A stretch of 64,000 nucleotides of DNA from Phocoena phocoena (taxonomy: Eukaryota > Chordata > Mammalia > Artiodactyla > Phocoenidae): the NCBI RefSeq assembly GCF_963924675.1, contig NC_089220.1, positions 165,205,270-165,269,269 of the forward strand. The letters are read 5' to 3'. Under the pieces are notes generated by a model. That model saw only the letters and a program-made list of their open reading frames with translations, had not been told where the DNA came from and made no database searches. Positions within the stretch are counted from its first letter, which is position 1; every line of letters begins with the position of its first letter. This document shows, piece after piece, positions 24,101-36,100 of the stretch. The translations under genes and the position numbers were made by a program.

Positions 24101-27100
24101 GATCCCTAATCCGCTCCTTAATCCTTTGCAATAGGTATTATTATACGCGTTATTCAGAGAAGGAAACTGAAATTCTAACAGCTTAAGTAACTAGTTTGGT
24201 TCCCCATGGCTAAAATGAGAGACTACACCTGCCGGATTCCAAAATACTTTGCTCTTCCCTCCATACTCCAGGAATTCCAAAGCCGCCAATGTTGACAACT
24301 GTGATAGTTTTTAAATAAAAATTTTACAGTGCACTTTGTGGGCAGTGACCACATCCTTTTTGTAAGACTATGCTCTCTTTAAGTTTCAACACACCACTCA
24401 TGTTTTATGTGCTTTTAAAGCTTGTATGTGGCTCTGATATTTTTCTCTTTGAATTTCAGTTTGATCCCTTAACAATTGAAAGCAAAAAAGCAGCAACCGT
24501 GGTGTTAATGCTTAATTCTCCAGAAGAAGAAATTTTGGCTAAAGCATGTGAAGCCATTTATAGATTTGCTTTAAAAGGTTTGGATGTTTTTCAGTTTATC
24601 TTTCTATTTCATTAGTTTCTTAAAAATACTTGCTACATAATGGGCACTTTTCTCCCCAGTCTTACTTCCTGTCTGATGAATTCTTTCAGACAATCAGAAT
24701 ATCATTTAATGCATCACCTGAAAGTAATATATCTCCCTACGTGCCTAACCCAGTCTTAAGGAGCAATTTAGTCAATGGGTAGAAGAGTCATTTTGAAGGC
24801 TTTATTGCAGTTTAAAAAACTGTAAATGTCACAGGAGCTGAAAGAGCTCCTAAGGATCAAGGCTGGAATAATTTGAGCAACAAAATAAACAAAGTATTGG
24901 ATTTATAGCCCTATAATTTATATTAAAGAAGAAAATAAATATCCATAAGTCTATACAGACAAATAAATGATTGAATAAGTAAATAAATGGGAGAGAAAAG
25001 ACAAATCTCCAATGCAGAAGGATCCCAATTTATGCAGATACTCTGCCCTTGAGGAGGTGGGATGCAACTTCTATTCTTTAGGGGCTGTGCATAGTGACAT
25101 TTTTCCAAAGAGTGCAAGATGGACACAGGGGAAAAGAGTAAGTTTGTAGCAGAGAAACCTGACAAACACTTCCTCTGTCAGGTGATCGAAATCAACATCA
25201 ACAGAGATAAGTCATTTGATAATAAATGCCCTTGACATGACATAATGAAAATGGCACTTCTATGTTATTTTCCCCAAAACCTATAGCCCCAGTCTAAATA
25301 TGATTTTTTTAAAAAATAAAACAAATTCCAATTCAGGGACATACTCCAATTACCTAACCAGTACTCTCAAAACTGTCATAGCTATCAAAAACAAGGAAAG
25401 TCTGAGAAACTCTCACAGCCAACAGGAGCTAAGGACACACAGTGACTAAATGTCATGGGGGATCCTGGATAGGATGCTGGAACAGAAAAAGAAAAACTAA
25501 CAGTAAGGAAATCTGAATAAACTGTGGAATTTCATTAGTAATAACATATCATTATTGGTTCATTAACTGCATCAAATGTCCCTACTAATGTAAAATAACA
25601 GGGGAAACTGGGTGTGGGACACATGAGAAGTATCTGTATTATCTTTGAAATTTTTCTGTAAAACTAAAACTGTTGTAAAATATAAAGTTTACTAAAATGT
25701 TGTAAATGTTACAAATTAGATTCTGTTGAAAACTTGTTCATAGAGGATTTACAAACATAAGAGATAGTTACATTTTAGTTCATTCCAAGTGGTGATAAAA
25801 TCAGACTTTTATTATACTGTGTAACATTGAAATTGGAAATATTTGAAGAGTTTAGTGTAGCTTGGTATTTTTAACAAAACCTTTTAAAACTAAAATGGGA
25901 GCAATTTGATTTTAAAGAAATGGTACTTTAAAACATTGTTTGGACCGCCTGGAGGGGTGGGATAGGGAGGGTGGGAGGGAGGGAGACACAAGAGGGAAGA
26001 GATATGGGAACATATGTATATGTATAACTGATTCACTTTGTTATAAAGCAGAAACTAACACACCATTGTAAAGCAATTATACCCCAATAAAGATGTTAAA
26101 AAAAAAAAAACATTGTTTGGGGGACTTACATGAGAGAACAACAAATCATTCAATTAGCAAATGGTAAAATACTCACCTGGCTAGTCATCACCATCACCTC
26201 ACTCTAGTCATCTTGGGAATTCTGACAAAAACCAGAGTGGTTCTGGAAGGTATGGTTCATAAGTAGATTGTGTAGAATACTGGGTCAAATTTCAGGGAGA
26301 TATTGGATCATGCATCTATAGCACAGAGTCATCGCATGTCATCTCTTTTTATATTGTAAGTCTGATGTTCAGTACTAGCAGTATTTTCTGAAATATTTTC
26401 TTAAGTTAAATGATGGGACTTTGCCTTCTTGCCAAGATGAAGTAAGGGGCCAGATTTAACCTCCTTACCAGAACAAGTAAGAAAACAGAAAAATATATGA
26501 AATAAGAGTTGGCAACACACTGAATATCAGGCCATTGAGAAACAGGAAACAAAGGAAATTAGCCCTCTGATTGCCCCAGCCTATTGATTTCAGAGAGTTT
26601 CCAGGCCATAGCCCAGGAAGGGGTAACCTGTGCAGAGCCTGGTGGACTCTCTGAGTTGAGACGATAGACCTGAAAATCCAGGAAGATGAAGGCAGCAAGT
26701 TTTCAGGACAGAGTAACAGAGAGGAAAGAGTTGCACAGAGAGAGAACTCAGGAGGTCTGTAAAGGCTCCCACTCAAGTGTTCAGCTTGATCCACATGTGT
26801 ATGTGTGGGGACTACTTGAAGTCAGACAAAGCACCCAACAGGATCAGAGGTAACAGTGCCTAGTGCTCACACAGGGTCAGAAGTAGTGCCTGTTCGCATC
26901 AGCCAGACTGCAAAACCTCAAGATTCATGGAGAACTGTGCAAGTACACAGAAGGGTCTTGCCTCAATAGTTAGAAACAATTAGGCCTAGATTGAGCCCTG
27001 TTCTAGTACTATCAAATAAATATTTTAAAAGCAAACCTGAAAGGATCAAACTTTCTCCAGATAACTGTGTCCCAGAACAAACTTCAAGGTAACAACAATA

Positions 27101-30100
27101 TCCATTGCCCAACTAGGTAAAATTCACTATGTCTGGCACCCAGTAAAAAATTACCACGTGTAAAGCAATTATACCCCAATAAAGATGTTTAAAAAAAAAA
27201 AAAAAAAAAAATTACCACGTGTGACAAAAAGCAGGAAAATGCAATGCATAATGAGGATATAATTCAATTTGTAAATCAAAACTGACCCAATGTATGTGTA
27301 ACTTGAGTCTCTGAATAAAGGAGTGAGGAACAGAATAAGTATTTCAGAAAATAATGGTTAAAATTTCCCCCAATTTGATGAAAACTCGAAGCCCCCAGAT
27401 CCAAGAAGCTTAACGAAACTGAAGCACAATGAATATGAAGAGAACTACAAGGCACATTATAATCAAATTTCTTGAAAAGACTGATAAAGAGAAAATCTTA
27501 AAAGCATCCAGAGGAAAAAAATGTTACATTCAGGGTGACAAAAATAAGGATGACAACAGATTTATTATCACAAATGATGCAAGCAAGAAGTCAGTGGAGC
27601 AATATCTTTAAACTGAATCACTTTTCTGTGCACCTGAAACTAACACAACATTGTAAATCAACTATATTACAGTAAAAGTTAAAGAAAAAAAAAGTACCGG
27701 AAAAAACCCCAAAACTTTCAACCTAGATTTCTACACCCTTCAAAAATATCTTTCAAAAACATAAGTGAAATAAAGTCTTTTTCAAACATTCAAAAACTGA
27801 AATAGTTCGTTGCAAGCAGACCCACAGTACTAATTATATTAAGTAGGTCCTTTAGGCAGAAAGAAAATGGCACCAGATGGAAATATGGATCTACACAAAA
27901 GAATAAATATAGAACACTATAAATGGTAACATATAAGGGTTTTTTTGCTTATTATTTAAATCACTTAAAAAGCAAATTGGTTATTTTAAACAAAACTAAT
28001 AATCATATATTGTGTAGTCTGAAACATGTAAAAGTAAGATATATGACAACAGAACCAAGGTAGAAAGGTGAAAAATGGAAGTATACTATTGTAAGTGTAC
28101 TATATGTGAAGTAGTATACTACCACTTGAAAGAAGACTGTGCTAAGACATACACTACAGACCCTAATGCAACCACAAAAATAACAAAGCAATGATATCAA
28201 ATAAGCCAACAAAGGAACAAAATGGAATCATAAAAAATTCAATTCATACAAAGAAGGCAGAAATGAAGAAAAGAAAAACAACAATGAAACACATAAGAAA
28301 TAAGTAACAAGATGGTATATTTAAACCTAACCACATCAATAATCAAATTAAATGTAAATGGTCTGGATACATCAATTAACAGGGAGAGAGTGTTTTATTA
28401 GAAAAAAAGCAAGACCAAACTGCATGATGCCTTCAAGAAATGCACTTAGAATATAATGACACAAATAACTTGAAAGTAAAAGGATGAAAAAGGATATCCT
28501 ATGCTAGCACTAATCAAAAGAAAGCTGAAGTAGCTATATTAATATCACAAAAATAGACAAAAAAAGGAGTGGTACCAGAGATAAACATGGCCATCTTATA
28601 ATAATAATAAAGGGGTCAATTAATCAAGGTGCTATGAAAAATCCTAAACAATTAGTGTACTTAATATCAGACTTTCAGATTACATGAAGCTAGAAATGCA
28701 AGGAGAAATAGACATCTACAATTATAGCTGAGGATTTTGATACTCTTCTCTCAATAAGTGAAAGAACCAGTAGACAGTAAATCTGTAAGGATATAGAAGA
28801 TTTGAACAGCAATATAAATTAATTTAACCTAATTTATATTTATAGAACACTCCAAGAACAGCAGCACTTTTCAAGTGCATACATTTATCAAAATGGATTA
28901 TATTCTGGGCCATAAAACAAGCTTTAATAAATTTAAAAGAATTCCAGTCATACAAAATATATGCTATTCCACATTAGAATTAAATTAAAAATCAATAACA
29001 CAAAGAACTCTGGGCAATCACTAAATAGTCGGAAAGCAAATAACACACTTCTAAATAACCTGCGAGTCGGGGCTTCCGTGGTGGCGCAGTGGTTGAGAAT
29101 CCGCCTGCCAATGCAGGGTACATGAGTTCGATCCCTGGTCCGGGAAGATCCCACATGCTGTGGAGCAACTAAGCCTGAGCGCCACAACTACTGAGCCTGT
29201 GCTCTAGAGCCCGTGAGCCACAACTACTGAGCCTGCATGCCACAACTACTAAAGCCCGCATGCCTAGAGCCCGTGCTCCACAACGAGAGAAGCCACCGCA
29301 ATGAGAAGCCCGTGCGCTGCAATGAAGAGTAAACCGCGCTCACTGCGACTAGAGAAAGCCCGCGTGCAGCAACGAAGACCCAACACAGCCAAAAATAAAT
29401 AAATTTTTAAAAATAATAATAATTAATAAATAACCTGTGAGTGAAAGTAGAAATCAGAAGGAAAATCCAAATTAAAAATGAAAACACAGCATATAAAAAC
29501 TTGTAGGATGCTACTAAAAGAGTATTTGAGAGAAATTTATTGCACCAAGTGCCTGTTAGAAAACAAGAACATCTCTCAAGTCAATGACCTGAGCTTCCAC
29601 TTTAAGAAAATAGAAAAACAAGAGCTAATTAAACCCAGGCATCAGTAATAAGGATATAATATATACCTGAGCAAAAATCAATGAAACAGAAAACAGAAAA
29701 ACAGTGGACAAAAGCAGTGAAATGAAAATGTCTAGCCAGATTGATAAGTAAAAAGAGAGAAGACAAATTATTGATATGAGGAATAAGAGCATCACTATAG
29801 CTCCTATAGATATTAAAAGGATAATCTAAATGTTATGAACAATTTAATGCCAATAAATTCTACAACTTAGATGAATTGGGCAAATTCATTTTAAGACACA
29901 AACTCTCAAAGCTCATTAAAGAAAAATAGATAGCCTGAATAGCCCCTTATCTATTACAAAAATGGAAATTTGTAATTTAAAAATCTCACAAAGAATATTT
30001 TAGGTCCAGATGTTGTCACTGCTGAACTCTGCCATACTATTATGGAAGAAATAATACCAATTATACACAAACTCTTTTAGAAAATTGAAAAAGATGGAAT

Positions 30101-33100
30101 ATTTCTCTATTGATTCTATGAAGCCACCATTTATTTAAGTATCCTAAAATTTATCCTTAAATTAAAATTTATTTGGGACTTCCCTGGCGGTCCAGTGGTT
30201 AAGACTCCGTTCTTCCAATGTAGGGGGCGAGGGTTCCATCCCTGATCAGGGAACTAAGATCCCACATGCTGCGTGGCGCAGCAAAAAAAAAAAAAAAATT
30301 TATTTGACAAAATATTTTCATCTAAGAAATTCACTTTTAGAACCCCAATAAAATGCAAACATTATGGAAGGTTTGAGAAGGACGTTTGTAATAGTCAATA
30401 ATGCATATTTCAGCATATTCTTATCAAGTGACAGATTTAATCATTTAGATACAGGGCAGTTCCACAGGCTATAGGAAGGTACAAGTCTGTGTTCAGAGAA
30501 CTGAGTTATCAGAATGAACCTATAACTTCAAGTATAAAATATTTTAATTTTATAAGAAAACTGAGGCAAAAATGTTTAAAAGACTTTATTTTATTCAAAT
30601 TAATTTTGAAAATGAAATATGCATTTTCATAGCTGGTGAAATTGAAAAGCTGAAGTTAATCAGGACCTAAATATTATTCCAGACTTTGCAGAATGATATC
30701 CCACTTATTGGGGTAGGGATAAACTGCTTTTACAGTTAGGCCAGATGCTGGCCTTCACTGACCTTCTGGTTCTGGGGCTTCTTGCCACAGCTAAGGAATC
30801 CCAGTAACCCCGGTGGCTCCGCTTTGTGTGTGTGCCTCCATGCTGGCTGCAAGCAAACCCACTGGGTGAAAAATGAGCACCCTAAACTCCACCACACTTG
30901 AATTTGAAGAGGGGACTCTGTGTGTTAATTTTTATAATTAATTATGCAAGTAAGTATTATTGAGTTTCCATTACATGCCTGGCACTGTGTTAGGCACGAT
31001 GTTATAAGAGAACAGAAAGGGTAGCTGTCTTCATGGAAAGTTAAGTAACAGGGGTGTAAGCGAACAATGCACGGAGATCGTTGAGTGGTATGAAGGAAAT
31101 AAAGCAGCATAAAGAGATATCAGAAAGACTGGGATGTAGTGATGACATTAGGTAGGGTGATCAGAAGAGACCCCTCAGGAGGTTTAGTGTGAGCTAAGAA
31201 CCAAACGAGGAAGCCAGCTTTGTAAACATCCAGGGAAGGGAGAGTAGCAAGTCCAGGATACCTGAGCTCTAAGGTTTATTCTGAGAGAAATACGGGTGGA
31301 AGCAGAGGAATGTGAAAGACAAATAAGATATTGGAATGACACAAAGAACTTTGATGAGATTGCTATCCATGTCTGATTTTATTTTACCTGTGATGTCAGG
31401 TGAAGAAAATAAAGCAACCCTCCTTGAACTTGGAGCTGTGGAACCGTTAACTAAGCTGCTCAACCACGAAGACAAAATTGTGAGAAGAAACGCTACTATG
31501 ATATTTGGAATTCTGGCTTCTAATAGTAAGTATCTGCTTTTAAAACTAATCAAATAATCTCACATGATGCATTATACTTTTAAATTTAACCTTAAGGGAC
31601 TCGTTTTAATTTTATTTAAGCTGACTTTAATGTCAACAAGAAAGTTAAATAAGTGTAATGTGCAACAAATGTATGATTTCATATTTTAAGTGATATTTTT
31701 AAATATAAAAATATGTGCACATATATCCATGGAAAAACTCTCAGAGTTGGTGATGTAGTATATTCCAGTCTTACAAGTTAGAACAATCATTGTCTCTTAA
31801 AATTAAAATAGTTTTTTTCTTGAGTTAGGATAATGTAATTTGAATGTCTGCCTGTGTAAGTTACACTTCATGTGTATTTCATTGTAACAAGCCCAGAGTA
31901 AAAAGTTTTGATACACTTATTTTTTGAAGCTGCAAGCTATATTTTGCCAAACATAAATTTAGATATGTATTTACTCCTTAAATCAGACCTATTACTTGCT
32001 TTACTATTTTCACATATTTAATATGGTGGAATAACAGTATTACTTAAAATATGCTGTCACTTCTATTAGAATATCAGTTTGACTAAAACCATGCAATGCA
32101 GGCAGTCCCTGACTAGTGAACAGGACGTGTTTTCCGTTTGTAAGTCATTTTCATGTTATGGTGGTAGATTTTCGAGTTGGACAACAAAACCTTGTTATTT
32201 ATAATAAAAAATGACTTTCTTGGTGGAGACTGAATTCTGTCATGAAACTTGGGCTCATAGGAATAAACATGTCTCTATCATGGCACGTGGCTAAAATCAT
32301 CCTACCTTCTCCTTTTTACCATGGTCTCAGCAAACACACAAGCACAGATTCCTCCTTCAGCTTCCTGCACTGTCCCAGCTCACATACCCTGGACCCTCTG
32401 TGATGCAATGGGGGCCCCTCATTCCATGGTGTCCAGCAGGGACTGTGGCCTTGGTGTCTTCAGAGACAGTTATGAGTGGAGGAAGGGGGAAGGGAGGGGA
32501 AGGAGAGCCTTCTCTGGCATCTGTCCCATCACAGCCTCAGCTGCGGAGACCACGTGAACAGTACCTGCAGTGTTATGGGGTTGGCGGGGGCACTTTGCAG
32601 TTAGTGGAAGGGTTTCTGGTGGAAACTCCAGGGGCTCTAGCAGTGGCTATGCTACAAAGCAGGGGCTCTGGGAGTATTTGCGGGAACGACAGCAGGATGA
32701 GGACAGTCAGTGGGCAGTGGATATTCCACCAATGTAGATTACGATAACATTAGTCAACACTTACAAAGTACTTACAATGTGCCAGGCACTGTCGTACATA
32801 GTATTTATATATTAAATCACTTAATGAGGTTGGTGCTATTATTTCCTTTACATATGAGGTGACTGAGGCACAGAGAAGTTAAAATGAAGTAGTAATCATT
32901 CGTATTGTGGAGCCTTCATAAATCTGTCTCTGGGGTTGTCTGTAGACTAATTCTGCCATATTGAATGTGCCATATAGAATTATTTATAACCAAAACAGGG
33001 AAAATATTTAAATTTGTTCCGTTTTATTCTGCATGCATACCACAGAGTTTGAAAACCAAAGGTGCTTTGTAACACCCCATGTGCAACTCCTTATTTTATT

Positions 33101-36100
33101 TATTTTAATTAATTAATTTATTTTTGGCTGTGTTGGGTCTTCGTTGCTGCACGCAGGCTTTCTCTAGTTGTGGCGAGCGTGGGCTATTCTTTGTTGCGGT
33201 GCACGTGCTTCTCATTGCGGTGGCTTCTCTTGTTGCAGAGCACGGGCTCTAGGTGCATGGGCTTCAGTAGCTGTGGCATGCGGACTCAGTAGTTGTGGCT
33301 CGCAGGCTCTGGAGCGCAGGCTCAGTAGTGGTGGCGCACGGGCTTGGTTGCTCTGCGGCATGTGGGATCTTCCCAGACCAGGGCTCGAACCCGTGTCCCC
33401 AGCATGGGCAGGTGGATTCTTAACCACTGCACCACCAGAGAAGTCAAACTCTTTTTTTTTTTTTTTTTTTTTTTTGCGGTACGCGGGCCTCTCACTGTTG
33501 TGGCCTCTCCCATTGTAGAGCACAGGCTCCGGACGTGCAGGCTCAGCGGCCATGGCTCACGGGCACAGCAGCTCCGCAGCATGTGGGATCTTCCCGGACC
33601 GGGGCACGAACCCGTGTCCCCTGCATCGGCAGGCGGACTCTCAACCACTGTGCCACCAGAGAAGCCCCAACTCCTTAAACATAAGAAAGATCCCTCGAAG
33701 GATTGGGTTCCTTGCCCAAAGTAATGCAGGTGGCTAGTAGCAGAACTGAGATGAGAGCTAAATTACAACTTTACTCTCTGACTCATAGTTCAGTAGACGT
33801 ACTGTTCACTAAATCTTTTACAATCCTTAACACTAGTGTCCATGCTAAGTCAGATTCTCCTTCTAAATGATTTAGAAAGGAGAGTTATAATTTCCTGTTT
33901 ACATTTGTATTTTCAATTTAATATCTAGGTCTCTGTGGTTTTTTCCCTTTTTATGTTAATTTCTGTTATTCATTTTATTTTGTATTTTCATCTTCTAATA
34001 TATACGAGTTTATCATCTGTGAAACCCTACAATTTGTTTGCAAATTTTTCTAAGTAGGTTTTTAAGTTGAATTTCATGAGTTTCTAAAGGAGTCTGTGGC
34101 CCCCAAATGTAAAGAATACTGTTACATTTGGGTGCTAAGTGAGATGGCTCCCTTAGACCTGTCAAACCACAGTCTGTAAGCTGGCTGGCTGGGCTGTAAC
34201 CAGCTCTAGAACCAGTGCAGTCTGTAACTGCAAAGCTTAACCATGGAAAGAGCTTTGCTGTCTTCAAGGTCTCCCTTGAGTGCCTGGGTCTCAAGTATAC
34301 TGCATGAACTTATAAGGACCTTCTTTTGATTCTGTGAAGTGGGTGAAAAAAGTCAAACCATTATTGGGATTAACTTACCTGATTTTCTACTTGAACTATC
34401 TGATGACATGGATAAAACACATGGCATCCTCAACTGCTTGCAGAGCTCCTTTTTTGGTAAGAGAGCCAATACAATAGCTAGTGCTTCACTTTTTATACAT
34501 GTCCGAGGAAACTTGGAATAAAAAATAAGCAACAAGTCTTTTGACCTAAATGCAAAGTCATGTTTCCAGACTAGTATGTAAATAAATGCACCTCTGAACC
34601 TGCATGGTTAAATCATCATATTTGGACAGTCTTAAAATAACTGATGCTTCTTCAGAAATTTGTATTTTCATACGGTTTTCCACCACTATGCTCATAGTGG
34701 ATGAACCAACAGAATGTTCCAACATTCCAGGTGCTAAAGGACTGCTATGAGAACCATCATTTCCCTTTTGCAGTTGCAAATAAATTTTTTTTTTTTCTAG
34801 AGTGATTGAGCTATGTGTTTGTGCCATGCCTGGGTCATTCAAGATAGGAATTTAAATTACTTTGTTAAACCTTTTTATCAAACAGGAGCTGCTGGGGCTT
34901 CCCTGGTGGCGCAGTGGTTGAGAGTCCGCCTGCCGATGCAGGGGACACGGGTTCGTGTCCCAGTCCGGGAGGATCCCACATGCCGTGGAGCGGCTGGGCT
35001 CTCTCAACAGTGAGAGGCCCGTGTACCACACACACACAAAAAAAAACAGAAGCTGCTATCTTCTTTCACCTTCCAGTTTGTATTTAGTTCAATGAGGCCA
35101 TACAACAGAGACTCATTTAATGAAGAGGGTTCAGCTAAAGAGAGAGTTCATTAGGATCCTCGTGAGGAGAAGTAGCCTTGGAAGCCCAGACATTACATTA
35201 CTTAAGGCAGCAGTCCCCAACCTTTTGGCACCAGGGACCAGTTTCGTGGAAGACAGTCTTTCCACAGACCGGGTTGGGGGGCTGGCGGGGCGGTCAGGCG
35301 ATGGTTTGGGGATGATTCAAGTGCATTACATTTACTGTGCACTTTATTTCTATTATTATTACATTGTAATAGATAATGAAATAATCATACAACTCACCAT
35401 AATGCTGTCAGGAGGCAGAGCTCAGGCGGTAATGTGAATGATGGGAGCGGCCGTAAATACAGATGAAGCTTCGCTCACCCTCCTCTCACCTCCTGCTGTG
35501 CAGCCCAGTTCCTAACAGGCCACGGATCAGTACCGTTCTGTGGCCCGGGGATTGGAAACGCCTGATTAAGGCAATCTGAAGAGCTTGCCATCTTAGGAAA
35601 AGGTTGATGTAAAAGAGTATACAAGGGCTTCCCTGGTGGCGCAGTGGTTGAGAGTTCGCCTGCCGATGCAGGGGACGTGGGTTCGTGCCCAGGTCCGGGA
35701 AGATCCCACATGCCGCGGAGCGGCTGGGCCCGTGAGCCATGGCTGCTGAGCCTGAGCGTCCGGAGCCTGTGCTCTGTAACGGGAGAGGCCACAACAGTGA
35801 GAGGCCCGTATACCGCAAAAAAAAAAAAAAAAAAAAAAGAGTATACAAGATCAAGAGTAAATTAGGTGGTCAATATTATGCAACAAAAAAATTGTAAATA
35901 AGAATTAATCCAAGAGCATGGGATATCTTTCCTTTTTTTTTTTTTTTTTTTTGCGGTACACGGGCCTCTCACCGCTGTGGCCTCTCCCATTGTGGAGCAC
36001 AGGCTCCGGACATGCAGGCTCAGCAGCCATGGCTCACAGGCCCTGCCGCTCCACAGTATGTGGGATCTTCCTGGACTGGGGCACGAACCCGCGTCCCCTG

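Larger units (their letters stand above)
26425..30140 (+). mobile_element. Old L1 (5' UTR to mid ORF2), plus strand, carrying younger insertions
   Basis: Sense L1 relic: a 5' UTR-like region from about 26425, the ORF1 C-terminal region near 27440-27600 (an open remnant reads [15 protein letters not shown]), and ORF2 from about 28320 to 30140. All frames are broken. Three younger retrotransposons sit in it: a micro-L1 at 27162-27205, an L1 3' end at 27612-27690 and a long CHR SINE at 29068-29427. It fills most of intron 3. Confidence 0.8.

Noticed and set aside
32321..32747. Two overlapping ORFs (78 and 115 codons) in intron 4
   Set aside because: They lie in a locally GC-rich stretch, have no recognised product, and do not fit ARMC3 phase or known protein sequence.
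34353..34842. Possible minus-strand processed pseudogene
   Set aside because: The two ORFs are in different frames and I cannot match either to a protein; kept only as an unassigned stretch.
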